64,000 nt of DNA. Origin: Paracoccus aestuarii (GTDB lineage: Bacteria > Pseudomonadota > Alphaproteobacteria > Rhodobacterales > Rhodobacteraceae). The stretch covers positions 232,222 through 296,221 of the forward strand of contig NZ_CP067170.1 in NCBI RefSeq assembly GCF_028553885.1. Direction: 5' to 3'. The notes below the pieces were generated by a model. It did not search any database. It had not been told where the DNA came from and saw only the letters and a list, made by a program, of their open reading frames with translations. Of the stretch, positions 26,030-35,254 are shown piece after piece; positions within the stretch are counted from its first letter, which is position 1; each line of letters begins with the position of its first letter. A program made the position numbers and the translations under genes.

Positions 26030-26871
26030 TCCCCCCTCTGCCCGACCTGATCCTGGAACCCCTGATCCGCGCCGCCCTGACCGAGGATCTGGGAACCAAT
26101 GGCGACATCACCACCCGCACGGTGATCCCCGCGGGCACCACCGCCCGCGCCGCGATCCGCGCACGCCGGCCCGGCACCGCATCGGGCATGGGGCTGGCCG
26201 CCCTGGCCTTCCGCCTGATCGACCCGACCCTGCGCATCGACACGCCCTGCCCCGACGGCACGGCCTTCGCGGCGGGCGACACGCTGGCGGTGATCGAGGG
26301 ATCCGCCGCCGCGATCCTCTCGGCCGAGCGGGTGGCGCTGAACTTCGCCGGGCGGCTCAGCGGCATCGCCACCCTGACCGCAGCCTTCGTGGCCGAGACA
26401 CGCGGCACCGATGCCCGCATCACCTGCACCCGCAAGACCACGCCCGGCCTGCGCCTGGTCGAGAAACAGGCCGTGCTGCATGGCGGCGGCTTCAACCACC
26501 GGGTCTCGCTGTCGGACGCGATCCTGGTCAAGGACAACCACATCGCCGCCGCGGGCGGCATCGGCCCGGTCCTGCGCGCCATCAAGGCCCGCGCCTCGCA
26601 CATGATGCGGGTCGAGATCGAGGTCGACCGCCTCGACCAGCTGGCCGAGGTGCTGGAGGAGGGCGGCGCCGATGTCGTCCTGCTGGACAACATGGACATC
26701 CCCACCCTGCGCCAGGCGGTGGCCATGGCCCAAGGCCGCGTGGTGCTGGAGGCCTCGGGCAACATGGCGCTGGACCGCATCGCCCATGTGGCGGCGACGG
26801 GGGTGGGCTATATCTCGGTCGGCGCGCTGACCCATTCGGCGCCGGTGCTGGATCTGGGCCTGGATTTCTGA
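26026..26871 (+). CDS. nadC: Nicotinate-nucleotide pyrophosphorylase NadC
   Basis: A 281-residue type II phosphoribosyltransferase converting quinolinate and PRPP to nicotinate mononucleotide. TCTRKTTPGLRLVEKQAV (Arg/Lys quinolinate site), ILVKDNHI and LEASGNM are the usual active-site motifs. The ATG overlaps the nadB stop. Its 3' end overlaps the convergent siderophore gene by about 64 bases. Confidence 0.95.
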   Translation: MIPPLPDLILEPLIRAALTEDLGTNGDITTRTVIPAGTTARAAIRARRPGTASGMGLAALAFRLIDPTLRIDTPCPDGTAFAAGDTLAVIEGSAAAILSAERVALNFAGRLSGIATLTAAFVAETRGTDARITCTRKTTPGLRLVEKQAVLHGGGFNHRVSLSDAILVKDNHIAAAGGIGPVLRAIKARASHMMRVEIEVDRLDQLAEVLEEGGADVVLLDNMDIPTLRQAVAMAQGRVVLEASGNMALDRIAHVAATGVGYISVGALTHSAPVLDLGLDF

Positions 26872-28067
26872 GCCGCGCGCCAGCGGGCGAACCAGTCGGC
26901 CAGCGTCGCCTTGATGCCGCGTTCCAGACGGGCCAGATCCGCCAGCCGGTCCAGCGCCAGCGCCAGATCGGCCCGGTCCCCCCCGCGCGCAAAGGCCACC
27001 GCCCGGCGATGGACCGCGTTCAGCCCGCCATGCAGCCGCGCGATCCGGTCGCAGCATTCCTCGAAGGCGTCATGGTCCGCCCCCTCGATATCGCCAAAGA
27101 TCGCCAGCGCATGCTCATAGGCATATTTGCGGATCGCGATGACGGGCAGCTCGCGCAGCGCGATCTCCAGATCGGCGCGCGGCAACGGCCCGTCATGGGC
27201 GTGCAGGATGTCGCGCAGCGCCGCGATCAGCGGCACCCGATCCGCATCAAAGACCGCCCGGTGCATCGCCTCGATTCCCTCGGGCGTGGCGGGATGCACC
27301 CCCTCCAGCCCGAAGGCCATGCCGCCCGCCACGGTGGGGCGCAGGAAGGCGCGGCGCAGGTCGTCGGCGGGCAGCGGCCCCTCCCACCGGAAATCGGGGT
27401 CGCGCATCAGCCAGGTCGCGGGATCGGCGGTGGGCTGGATCAGCGCGTAATGAGGAAAGGGGTCCTGGGCGAACTTGTTGTCGCGCTGCGGCAGCAGGGC
27501 CATGTCGATCATCGGCATGATGTGGCGGCCCGGCGTCCAGCGCGCGACCAGATCCTCCAGCAGGGCCAGGTTCGCGGCCTTGTCGCGGGCGGGATCGTAC
27601 CAGACCGACACCCGCAGCCCGAACAGCCGCCGCGCCCAGTCCCGATAGAACCCGTGATCGATCCCCGGCGCGTGATAGGACAGGCGCATCGCCCCGTCGA
27701 CCACCACCTGCCCGTCCCACAGCCCCAGATAGAGCGGCCGGTGATCCACCCCGCCGCGATCCTTCAGCGCCTGGCAGAAGCAGCTGACGACGCAATGGAC
27801 CTTGATGTCCACCGGCTCGGGGTCGGGTGCGGCACCGGCCAGGGCCTCGGCCAGGCCGCGCAGGGTCAGGCCGGGCGCGCGGTCAAAGACATCCTCGCCC
27901 ATGGGCAGGCCCGCCTCCTCCAGATGCAGCATCAGGGTCATCAGCCCCGCCGAATCCAGCCCCAGATCATGGCCGAGCGCCGCATCGGGCGACAGATCCG
28001 GCCCCAGCCCCATCGGCCCGGACAGGATCGCCGCGATGGCGGCCTGCGCCTCCGACGCGGCGGTCAC
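26808..28067 (-). CDS. Siderophore carrier protein fused to AsbE-like condensing protein (DUF6005)
   Basis: A 419-residue fusion. Residues 1-80 are an acyl-carrier domain with the phosphopantetheine Ser39 in LGLDSAG. Residues 85-410 match the AsbE/DUF6005 group: DIKVHCVVSCFCQAL, VWYDPARDKAANLALLE, HIMPMIDMALLPQRDNKFAQDPFPHY. In petrobactin synthesis AsbD is the carrier charged with 3,4-dihydroxybenzoate and AsbE transfers it to the polyamine; here both are one chain. It starts with GTG overlapping the AsbBC stop (GTGA). The last ~20 residues lie opposite nadC and look unlike a real C-terminus, so the end may be extended. Confidence 0.8.
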   Translation of the reverse strand: MTAASEAQAAIAAILSGPMGLGPDLSPDAALGHDLGLDSAGLMTLMLHLEEAGLPMGEDVFDRAPGLTLRGLAEALAGAAPDPEPVDIKVHCVVSCFCQALKDRGGVDHRPLYLGLWDGQVVVDGAMRLSYHAPGIDHGFYRDWARRLFGLRVSVWYDPARDKAANLALLEDLVARWTPGRHIMPMIDMALLPQRDNKFAQDPFPHYALIQPTADPATWLMRDPDFRWEGPLPADDLRRAFLRPTVAGGMAFGLEGVHPATPEGIEAMHRAVFDADRVPLIAALRDILHAHDGPLPRADLEIALRELPVIAIRKYAYEHALAIFGDIEGADHDAFEECCDRIARLHGGLNAVHRRAVAFARGGDRADLALALDRLADLARLERGIKATLADWFARWRAAQKSRPRSSTGAEWVSAPTEI

Positions 28068-30772
28068 GCCAGCACCGCCCGGGCCAGGTCGCGGCGCGCG
28101 ATCTTGCCGTTCGCGCCGCGCGGCAGGGCGGGCATGCGGAACAGCCGCGCGGGGCATTGCCGGGCCGACAGATGCGCGGCCAGATGGGCGGCCAGCCGGT
28201 CCTCGGGCACCGCGCCCGCATAGGCCAGCCCCGGCCGCTCGCCCGATGACGGATCGGGCAGCGCGAAGGCCACCGCATCCTCGACCCCCGGCAGGGACAG
28301 GGCCGCCGCCTCGATCTGGGCGGGATAGACATTGAGGCCCGACACGTCGATCACCTCGGCCGCCCGGCCCGCAAAGATCAGCCGCCCGTCCCGGATCCGG
28401 CCCAGATCGCCCGTCTCGATCCGCCGCCCATCCGGCAGGATGACGCGGACCGGGCCGGTCGCACCCCCCTGCCCCGCCGTCATACGCAGATGCGGCAGGG
28501 GGATGCCCATATCCTCGGGCGACCGGGGATCCTCGGCGATGGACAGGCAGCCGGCCTCGGAACAGCCATATTGCTGGAACAGGTGGCGCGCCGACCCGCG
28601 CAGCGCGTCGAACCAGGGCTGCGGCAGGATCGTGCCCGAGGACATCACCGCATGCAGCCCCCCCGGCCCCGCCAGCCGCGCCAGCGCATGGAGCAGCGGC
28701 GGCGCCGCATAGAGGATCGGCCGCGGCACCGCCCCCAGCTGGCGCAGGATGCGGCGCGGATTGGCCCCCTGGATCAGGACGGGCACATGGCCCCGCGCCA
28801 TCCCCGCCATGACCCCCGCGATCAGCCCGTAGGAATGGGTGATCGGCGCCGCGATGACCGGCGTCATCCCCGCCGCCCGCGCGAACCCCGCGACATAGGC
28901 GCGGACCTCCCCGGCGACCTCGGCCCAAGGGCGGATGACGATGCGCGGCGCGCCCGTGGTCCCGGAACTGGTCTGGATCAGCCCCCCGCCCGGCAGGCAG
29001 GGCACGTCGCCGTCCAGGGCGGTGACGCCCCCCTCGTCCAGGAACAGCCCGCAGCCGCTGCGCCGCGCCAGATCGCGCGCCTGATCCGCGGGCAGCTCGG
29101 GATGGATCGGATGGCAGGTCGCGCCCCGGTCGCGCAGCCGCAGGATCGCCGCCAGGCAGCGGGCCGGATCGCGCAGATGCAGCGCGACGCGCAGCCGGTC
29201 GGGATCGCCCTCCAGCGGCGGCAGGTCGATGCGGTCGGGGTCGATCAGCTGGTCGTCCAGGCGGAAATGCGCGGTCATGGGCGGCTCTCTCAGGGGGTTG
29301 GGAACGGGATGGGGCTCGCAGAGGCCCAGCAGGCGGCCTGCCAGACGCTCGGCGGGGTATTCGGGGGCATGGGTGGCCAAAGCTGCTGCGGGCGGCCAGG
29401 CCCCCCGCAGCAGCGCCCAGAACCGCCCTTCGGGCAGGCGCCCGTCGCGATGCAGCATCCATGCCAGGTCCGACAGCAGATGCGTGACCAGGCAATCCAT
29501 CACCAGATCGCGCAGATCCTCGGGGCGGGCCATGCGGTGATGGGTGCCCGGGGCGGCCCCCGCCATGGCGGGCCACAGCGCCTCCAGATCGGGGGCCAGG
29601 TCCGGCCGGGCCAGCCGGTCGGGGACATATTCCAGGCTTTCGGAGAAATCGCGCGCGACCAGGCTCTCGGGCCAGCCGTCGCGATGGACCAGCAGCAGGT
29701 TCTGGCCATGCGCCTCCAGCGCGATGCCGTGATGGGTCATCAGGTGCCAGACCGGGGCCAGCACCGCCACCAGCCGCGCCACCCAAGGCCCGGTCCCATG
29801 CCGGTCCAGCCAATCCGCGATCAGCGGGCGGCCATCCGGTCCCGAGAGGCTCAGCGCCGACAGCGGCACCGCGCCGGGCGGCGGCGCCGCGCGCCGGATC
29901 GCGGCCAGCCGCCCGCCCAAGCGCCCCGGCGCCACCATCACCGCGCCATGTTCGGCCAGGATGCGCAGCCCCGCCAGCCGCGGATCGCCCGCCACCACCC
30001 GCGCCAGCCAGTCCGAGACCGCCGGGGCCACCGCCACCGACCACGGCGGCAGATCGCGCAGCGACGAGGTCACCCCCACCCCGAGCGACAGCTTCAGATG
30101 ATCGCCCCCCGCCCGCGGCGCCAGCGTCCGCAGCGATGCCGTGGCCTGCATCGCCGGCCCCTGCCCCAGCACCGCGATGCGGCCCCGGTCCAGCCAGTCC
30201 CGCACCGCCCGATCGTCCCGCAGCCGCGCCCATTGCCAGGGATGGACCGGCACGGCCCCGGGCGCGGCCCAGCCCTCGGCCGGATCGGTGCCGACCCGAT
30301 GCACCAGCCCCGGATCGGCCCGCAGCCAGACCGGTGCGACCCCCGCCTCGCCCTCCGGGCCATAGGCGCGGTTATCGGCGGCCGAGAACCCGGTGCGCGA
30401 CTTGAAGCCGGGGTGATAGGGATGGCCCTCGATCAGCGCGGCCTCCAAGGCCAGCCCGGTCAGGCGCAGGCGGTCATGCGCGACCGGCCCCGCCTGGCGC
30501 AGAAAATGCGCCGACCGCCGCATCGCCCGGATCAGCGCGGCGGGTTCCAGCCCCGCCTCCGCCAAGCCCCGCCGCAGCGCCCCGGGCGTCAGCGGGCGGC
30601 CATCGGCCATGCGCGGCACCTCCAGCAGCCGGATGCGCCCGGTGACCTGCCGCGAAGACCGTGCGCGCAGCACCAGCCCGCCCACCCGCCAGCCGCCCGG
30701 CACCGGGGTCAGGATGCGCTCGAAGGCCAAGGCCTCGACGGTCTGGCGCAGGCTGCGTTCCTCAGGCGACAT
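28064..30772 (-). CDS. Fused NIS siderophore synthetase (AsbB-like) and aryl-AMP ligase (AsbC-like)
   Basis: A 902-residue protein. Residues 1-490 are an IucA/IucC-type synthetase (GHPYHPGFKSRTGF at about 117, KLSLGVGVTSSLR at about 227, EAHGQNLLLV at about 353) that condenses citrate with an amine. From about residue 500 it is an adenylating enzyme (IQTSSGTTGAPR, YGCSEAG, TGDLGRIRDGRL, NGKIARRDL) of the AsbC type that activates 3,4-dihydroxybenzoate. An internal ATG at 29278 (codon 499) with a GAGAGAG sequence nearby could also start a separate AsbC. The asbB-asbC junction has no stop, so a fused product is expected. Confidence 0.85.
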   Translation of the reverse strand: MSPEERSLRQTVEALAFERILTPVPGGWRVGGLVLRARSSRQVTGRIRLLEVPRMADGRPLTPGALRRGLAEAGLEPAALIRAMRRSAHFLRQAGPVAHDRLRLTGLALEAALIEGHPYHPGFKSRTGFSAADNRAYGPEGEAGVAPVWLRADPGLVHRVGTDPAEGWAAPGAVPVHPWQWARLRDDRAVRDWLDRGRIAVLGQGPAMQATASLRTLAPRAGGDHLKLSLGVGVTSSLRDLPPWSVAVAPAVSDWLARVVAGDPRLAGLRILAEHGAVMVAPGRLGGRLAAIRRAAPPPGAVPLSALSLSGPDGRPLIADWLDRHGTGPWVARLVAVLAPVWHLMTHHGIALEAHGQNLLLVHRDGWPESLVARDFSESLEYVPDRLARPDLAPDLEALWPAMAGAAPGTHHRMARPEDLRDLVMDCLVTHLLSDLAWMLHRDGRLPEGRFWALLRGAWPPAAALATHAPEYPAERLAGRLLGLCEPHPVPNPLREPPMTAHFRLDDQLIDPDRIDLPPLEGDPDRLRVALHLRDPARCLAAILRLRDRGATCHPIHPELPADQARDLARRSGCGLFLDEGGVTALDGDVPCLPGGGLIQTSSGTTGAPRIVIRPWAEVAGEVRAYVAGFARAAGMTPVIAAPITHSYGLIAGVMAGMARGHVPVLIQGANPRRILRQLGAVPRPILYAAPPLLHALARLAGPGGLHAVMSSGTILPQPWFDALRGSARHLFQQYGCSEAGCLSIAEDPRSPEDMGIPLPHLRMTAGQGGATGPVRVILPDGRRIETGDLGRIRDGRLIFAGRAAEVIDVSGLNVYPAQIEAAALSLPGVEDAVAFALPDPSSGERPGLAYAGAVPEDRLAAHLAAHLSARQCPARLFRMPALPRGANGKIARRDLARAVLA

Positions 30773-32398
30773 CGGCCAACGCCCCGGCTGCCGCCCGCGC
30801 GGGCAGCGGATTGGCGATGCGGATCATCGGCGCGCGCTCGCCCGGGATCAGCAGTTCATCCACCCCGCCCAGCTGGGTCAGCATGTTGCCCTTGGCCGGC
30901 AAGGTCGGACGCTCCAGCCAGGACCGGGCCAAGGCGCCGCCATGGCCGGGCAGCGCCGCCAGCCCGCGCAGATGCTGCGCCAGCACCGTCAGCGCCGCGC
31001 CCTCGGGCCAGATCCCGTCCAGATCCATCCGATGGATCACGCCAAAGACCTGGTTCACGATCAGCGCATAGCCCAGGGCGGCCTCGGCCTCGGCGCGGGG
31101 ATAGACCAGCTGCGGGATGGCGCGCCATTCCGGGGGCGCCATGTCCTCGGCCACATAGAACCCCTGATTGTCGCGGATGTCGCAGCGGCGCGGCAGGCCG
31201 CCCTCCAGATCCAGCAGGGCGTTCTGCTGATGCGCCTCGACCGCGATCCCCGTCGCGTCATAGATCCGCAGCAAGGGCGCCACGGCACAATCCAGATAGG
31301 CCCGGAACCAGGCCTCGGGCGGGCCGGTCATCACCTGCGCCAGCAGCGAGGCCCGCCCCGGCAGCGGCGGCGCGACCAGCCCCCCAGCTGCATGACGGCA
31401 CCGCCCCGCCCGCCCCGCCACGGATTGTCGCGCAGGATCACCTCCAGCCCCGATGCGGCCCCGCCGGGCAGGCGCAGGGTCATCCAATGCGAATCCGCGA
31501 CCAGCCGCAGCGGCCCGAACCGCCCCGACAGGGCCCCTGCCCTGCCGGCCATCGCGGCACCGGCCAGCATCTCGTGCCGGCGGTTCACGCGCTGCGAATT
31601 GGTGATGGTGACCGGCAGCGAGGTCTTCAGCTGCCACGGGCTGTCGGGCCGCCAGAGCGTGCGCACCGATGATGTCGCCCACCAGCCCGGCCCCATCGGC
31701 CCCAGATCGGTGACGGCCCCCGCCGCGATCAGCGCCGCGATGCGCGGATCGTGCCGCGCCCGGTCCCAGGCCAGCGGATGGACCGGCAGCAGGCCGCGCC
31801 CCGGGCCGGGATCGATATCCATCCCGGGCAGGTCGCGCGCCAGATCCGGGGCGGTCGCCTCGATCAGATCGGATACCACCGACAGCAGCCGCAGCCGCAG
31901 CGCGCCGCGCCAGTCGGGGGTCATCGCCCGCTCCTCCGGCAGGGTCATGCCGGACAGGGCCTTGGGACAGGGATGCATCCAATGGCCCGCAATCATGGCC
32001 TGTTCGGCGGTCAGGTGATCGGGGGGGCCGTCGGGACGGTCCATGCGCGCGGCGGCGATCGCGGCGATGCGCTGGCGGCTGGCGCGCACCCGGCGCGCCA
32101 AGGCCCGGCCCTGCGCGCCATGCTGGCGCGACAGGCGGTCCAGCATCAGGGCCAGGGCCTCGGCCGCGCCGATGGGGCGGCCCCCGCCGGGCCCGTGATG
32201 GATCAGCGCGTCCCAATCCCCAAGGCCCGTGGCCATCGCCCTGCCCCTGACCTCGATCCAGCCACCCGCGACGGGCAGGATCGGCCTGCCGCCGCGCAAC
32301 TCCCTGATTTCGCTGATGATCAAGGCCCGCAGGCTGACCAGGTCAGCCCAGGAATCCGGGTCACGGGGCGTCGCTCGCCCGGGGGAAATGCTGTTCAT
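30762..32398 (-). pseudogene. NIS siderophore synthetase (AsbA-like), interrupted by a single frameshift
   Basis: IucA/IucC family enzyme, first gene of the siderophore operon. Frame one (32398 to about 31386) has GHWMHPCPKALSGM and WQLKTSLPVTITNSQRVN; the second frame (to 30762) has EAHQQNALLDLEGG and DNQGFYVAED. They meet at a run of six C (31380-31385) where seven would restore the frame, giving 545 residues. The corrected junction reads ...VMQLGG-LVAPPLPGR. It overlaps the AsbBC start. A preceding iron box (32485-32501) indicates iron repression. Confidence 0.82.
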
Positions 32399-32415
32399 CG
32401 CTGCCTCGAAGCCGG

Positions 32416-32436
32416 GGGCTGGTCCAAGTCCAGCCC
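32416..32436. repeat. Small hairpin in the asbA 5' leader
   Basis: A 7-bp stem (GGGCTGG / CCAGCCC) with a 7-base loop, 18-38 bases upstream of the AsbA-like ATG. It would form in the untranslated leader; any role is unproven. Confidence 0.25.
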
Positions 32437-32484
32437 TGTCAGGGTAATCGGCTCGCGGCGGCTTGCGGGGCCTTCATCCTATTC

Positions 32485-32501
32485 TTGACAGATTTTGTCA
32501 A
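32485..32501. promoter_or_regulatory. Iron-responsive operator (RirA/Iron-Rhodo type) of the siderophore operon
   Basis: TTGACA-N5-TGTCAA, a perfect dyad that also reads TGA-N9-TCA, the RirA/Iron-Rhodo-box form. It lies about 87 bases upstream of the AsbA-like start, and its TTGACA on the minus strand could itself be the -35 element, so repressor binding would block transcription. Confidence 0.65.
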
Positions 32502-32540
32502 CTGCCAGTTGCGAATGGGCGGAGGCCCGCCCATCCGAGG

Positions 32541-32557
32541 GGTTTCGCGGCGAAACC
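32541..32557. other. parS-like palindrome next to the parB stop
   Basis: GGTTTCGC-G-GCGAAACC, a perfect 8+8 palindrome with one central base, touching the parB stop codon. An identical copy lies upstream of parA at 35131. Probable ParB-binding centromere site. Confidence 0.65.
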
Positions 32558-33667
32558 TCAGCGCTCCAGCAAGGCGCGGATCTCCAGCATCAGGCTGTCC
32601 ATCAGGTCCGAGGTTAGGGCCGCGCCCTCCAGCCGCAGGACATGGCCGCGGCTGTCCTGGGACCGGCGGATGGTGATGCCGCTGGTGGTGCGCAGGGTCT
32701 GGTCGTCCACCCAGCCCGGCGCGGGGGCGGCCCGGCGCGGGCGGCCGCCGCGGGCCGGGTCGCGCAGGGTCTTGTCCAGCCGGGCAATGGCGGGTTCGAT
32801 CATCGCCCATTCGGCATCGGCATCCTCGGGCGTGCCGCGGGCCAAGGCATCGCGCAGATGCGATTCCGCCCCCTGCCGCAGGGCCGATGCCAGCAACAGG
32901 CCCCGCCGCTCGGTCAGGCCCTCGGGGAAATGCAGCATGTCGCCCAGCTCCTCGAAGATCAGGGCAAAGGACCGGATCTTGGACCGTTTGGCCTTGGACC
33001 CCGTGGCAAAGAGCCGGTCCACCGCCTCCTCGGTATTGGCAAAGGCGCCCTGATTGGCGACCATCACGGCGATGCGGCCGCGTTCGAAATGGGACAGGTT
33101 CTCGCGAACCTCGTTCTCCTCGACCATGGCGATGAAGGCGCCGCCGGCATCGGCCCTGGGGCGGATGATCGCCTTGATGGTCGCGTATTTCTCGGCCCCG
33201 GTCAGCTCCATCAGGCCGCGCGTCGCCATCAGGCGGCGATAGCCCGACAGCAGGCCATAGCGCTGCCCCGCCCTGCCCGGGCTCTCCAATTCGAAGACCT
33301 CGATCGGCAGGCGCAACCCGTTGGCGGCGATGGATTGCCGCAGCTCCAGCATCTCGGCCTCGCCCATCGTCATGCGGTCGCGCATCAGCGCGTCCTCGTC
33401 GATCTGATCCAAGGGCAGCTCGACCATCAGCAAGCCACCGTCGCGGGCAGCCTGCAGCTGGGCCGCATCGGATTCCAGCCGCGCCCGGGCCTCGCGCGCA
33501 TCGGGGGCCTCGGCCCGGTAATGGGCGGCACTGTCGGCGGCGACCTGCGCGATCGGGGCAATGCCGCGCGCCGCGGGGGCGCGGTCGGGGGTTTCGCTGC
33601 GAAACTGCGCCTCGATGCGGGACAGGTCCTCGGTGCTGGGGGCCTCCAGGCGGCGGCGCTTAACCAT
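32558..33667 (-). CDS. parB: Plasmid partition protein ParB
   Basis: A 369-residue ParB/RepB-type DNA-binding protein. The ParB N-terminal nuclease-like domain is at about 85-190 (VELPLDQIDEDALMRDRM, RYGLLSGYRRLMA, ENEVRENLSHFERGRIA), followed by an HTH region and a C-terminal dimer domain. It loads on parS and activates ParA to segregate the plasmid. Overlaps the parA stop by 8 bases. A parS-like palindrome lies inside its own 5' coding sequence (33592) and another at its stop codon. Confidence 0.9.
   Translation of the reverse strand: MVKRRRLEAPSTEDLSRIEAQFRSETPDRAPAARGIAPIAQVAADSAAHYRAEAPDAREARARLESDAAQLQAARDGGLLMVELPLDQIDEDALMRDRMTMGEAEMLELRQSIAANGLRLPIEVFELESPGRAGQRYGLLSGYRRLMATRGLMELTGAEKYATIKAIIRPRADAGGAFIAMVEENEVRENLSHFERGRIAVMVANQGAFANTEEAVDRLFATGSKAKRSKIRSFALIFEELGDMLHFPEGLTERRGLLLASALRQGAESHLRDALARGTPEDADAEWAMIEPAIARLDKTLRDPARGGRPRRAAPAPGWVDDQTLRTTSGITIRRSQDSRGHVLRLEGAALTSDLMDSLMLEIRALLER
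33592..33604. other. parS-like half-conserved palindrome inside parB
   Basis: TTTCGC-T-GCGAAA, the core of the 17-bp parS-like palindrome with T in the centre, within the first 80 bases of parB. It could nucleate ParB on its own gene. Confidence 0.45.
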
Positions 33668-35045
33668 GATCTTCCTCCGTCTCGGTCATCTGCAGGTCGC
33701 GCCACCAGGCGCCCAGGATCAGTTCCTTGACCTCGGCCCAGGTGCGGTCGAAGGTCTCGCGGCCGCGGACATAGGTGTCGCGGTTGAATTCGCGGTAATC
33801 GGCCTCGTAGATGCCGTTCACCTGTTCGCCCGCCTGCCCGACCATGGCGGTCAGTTCCTGGCGATAGGTGGTCATGAAATCACCGAAATAGGCTTGGATG
33901 ACATTGGCCAGATCGGTCTGCTGATTGGCGTCGAAGCGGGTGATGATCGCGCGCACCGCATCCCATTCGAAGCGCATCTCGGGCAGACCGTCGCGGCGGC
34001 GGGCGGTGTTCTCGCCCTCCTCGACGCTGGCGAAGGTGGAATAGAGCATGTCGAAGAACCGTCCCGTCGAATCGAATTCGAGGAAGGTCGCGCCGAGCGG
34101 CACCAGCAGGATGTCGGCAGCGGCCAGTGCGTTGATCGTCAGATAGCCGAGCGCGGGCGGCGTATCGAGGATGATGATATCATAGCGGTCCAGCACCCCG
34201 TCCTGCGCCATCCCGTTCGACAGCGCATCCCAAAGCGGCCAGCCGCGCAGGCCCATCCGCCAGACCGGGACCTGGAATTCCGCCCAATAGAGGTTCAGCT
34301 GCGCGCCCAGCAGGTCGATATTCGGCCAGTGGGTCGGCTGGATCAGGTCGCTGGTGGAGATGGTCAGCGCCTCGGTCAGGGTCTCGTCGAAGGGCAGGGG
34401 GGGCTGGCCCGCGGCCTGACGGACCCGGTTCTCGGCCTGCAACGCCATGGCATAGTCCTTGGCCAGGATCGGGAAGGCGGTCGACCACTCATCCGCCACC
34501 TGGCCGCCCATGATCGAGGTCATGCTGCCTTGGCTGTCCAGATCGACGACCAGCACCTTGTAGCCGTCCAGCGCCGCCGACATCGCCAGATGCGCCGCGG
34601 TCGAGGTCTTGCCAACCCCGCCCTTGAAATTCGCCACCGCGAGGACCTTGGCCGGCAGGCCCTCGGGGCGCCACGGGCGGTATTCGCGGTCCGATGCCCC
34701 TTCCGTCGCGAAATGGTCGCGCAGGCGCAGCACGTCCTCCAGCGAAAACCACTTGGAGTTGCCTTCGCCCACTCCTTGGGGCAGGTCGGGATGCTTGCGC
34801 AGGACCCGGCGGAAATGGGCCGTTGCGACGGGGATCAGATAGCGGCACACCTCCCATGTCGAAAAGCGGCGCAGGCGCTTGCGGCCGTCGGGGGCATAGC
34901 CCCGCTCGGCCAGGTCCTGGCGGCCACGGGCGGCAAAGCTGGCCGCCTTGGCGAATCGGGCTGTGCCCACGGGATCCGACAGGCGCTTGGACGCGCGCTC
35001 CGGGTCGATGTTGAAATAGGGGGGAAGCGGCTCTTTGCCTGACAT
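33660..35045 (-). CDS. parA: Plasmid partition ATPase ParA
   Basis: About 461 residues. The N-terminal ~135 residues are an extension with an HTH-like segment (RRFSTWEVCRYLIP), followed by a P-loop ATPase: deviant Walker A FKGGVGKTST, LVVDLDSQGS, and DIIILDTPPALG. The extension is typical of plasmid ParA proteins that also autorepress parAB. The start at 35045 has AGGA five bases upstream; ATG at 35069 is an alternative. Divergent from the replication gene across the iteron region. Confidence 0.9.
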   Translation of the reverse strand: MSGKEPLPPYFNIDPERASKRLSDPVGTARFAKAASFAARGRQDLAERGYAPDGRKRLRRFSTWEVCRYLIPVATAHFRRVLRKHPDLPQGVGEGNSKWFSLEDVLRLRDHFATEGASDREYRPWRPEGLPAKVLAVANFKGGVGKTSTAAHLAMSAALDGYKVLVVDLDSQGSMTSIMGGQVADEWSTAFPILAKDYAMALQAENRVRQAAGQPPLPFDETLTEALTISTSDLIQPTHWPNIDLLGAQLNLYWAEFQVPVWRMGLRGWPLWDALSNGMAQDGVLDRYDIIILDTPPALGYLTINALAAADILLVPLGATFLEFDSTGRFFDMLYSTFASVEEGENTARRRDGLPEMRFEWDAVRAIITRFDANQQTDLANVIQAYFGDFMTTYRQELTAMVGQAGEQVNGIYEADYREFNRDTYVRGRETFDRTWAEVKELILGAWWRDLQMTETEEDHG

Positions 35046-35130
35046 CTTGGTCCTGTCGCGATGTGTCATAGTTCGATGTGCCTGTCGCCAACTATGGCAC
35101 ATGAAATCGCCCCAGGGAACGAAAAGCCGA

Positions 35131-35147
35131 GGTTTCGCGGCGAAACC
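35131..35147. other. parS-like palindrome upstream of parA
   Basis: GGTTTCGC-G-GCGAAACC, identical to the copy at 32541. The two copies bracket parAB, as expected for a ParB centromere or ParAB autoregulatory site. Confidence 0.65.
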
Positions 35148-35254
35148 CTCTCAATCCAACGAAAAAAGACGCCGGAAAGCTTGTCTTTCCTTTCTGATCT
35201 TTAGAGTCTTTGGCAGCCGGGAATCGTGAGATTTCAATAGTTAAGAGGCACACA

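Noticed and set aside
26808..30233. A 1141-codon minus-strand open frame suggesting a giant protein
   Set aside because: Only the last ~420 codons are real (carrier plus AsbE-like). The rest is the out-of-frame shadow of the AsbBC gene, with Arg/Gly/Ala-rich, motif-free sequence.
26808..32398. Aerobactin or a hydroxamate NIS cluster
   Set aside because: There is no IucD-like N-hydroxylase or IucB acetyltransferase. An aryl-AMP ligase, carrier and AsbE-like protein point to a catecholate of petrobactin type.
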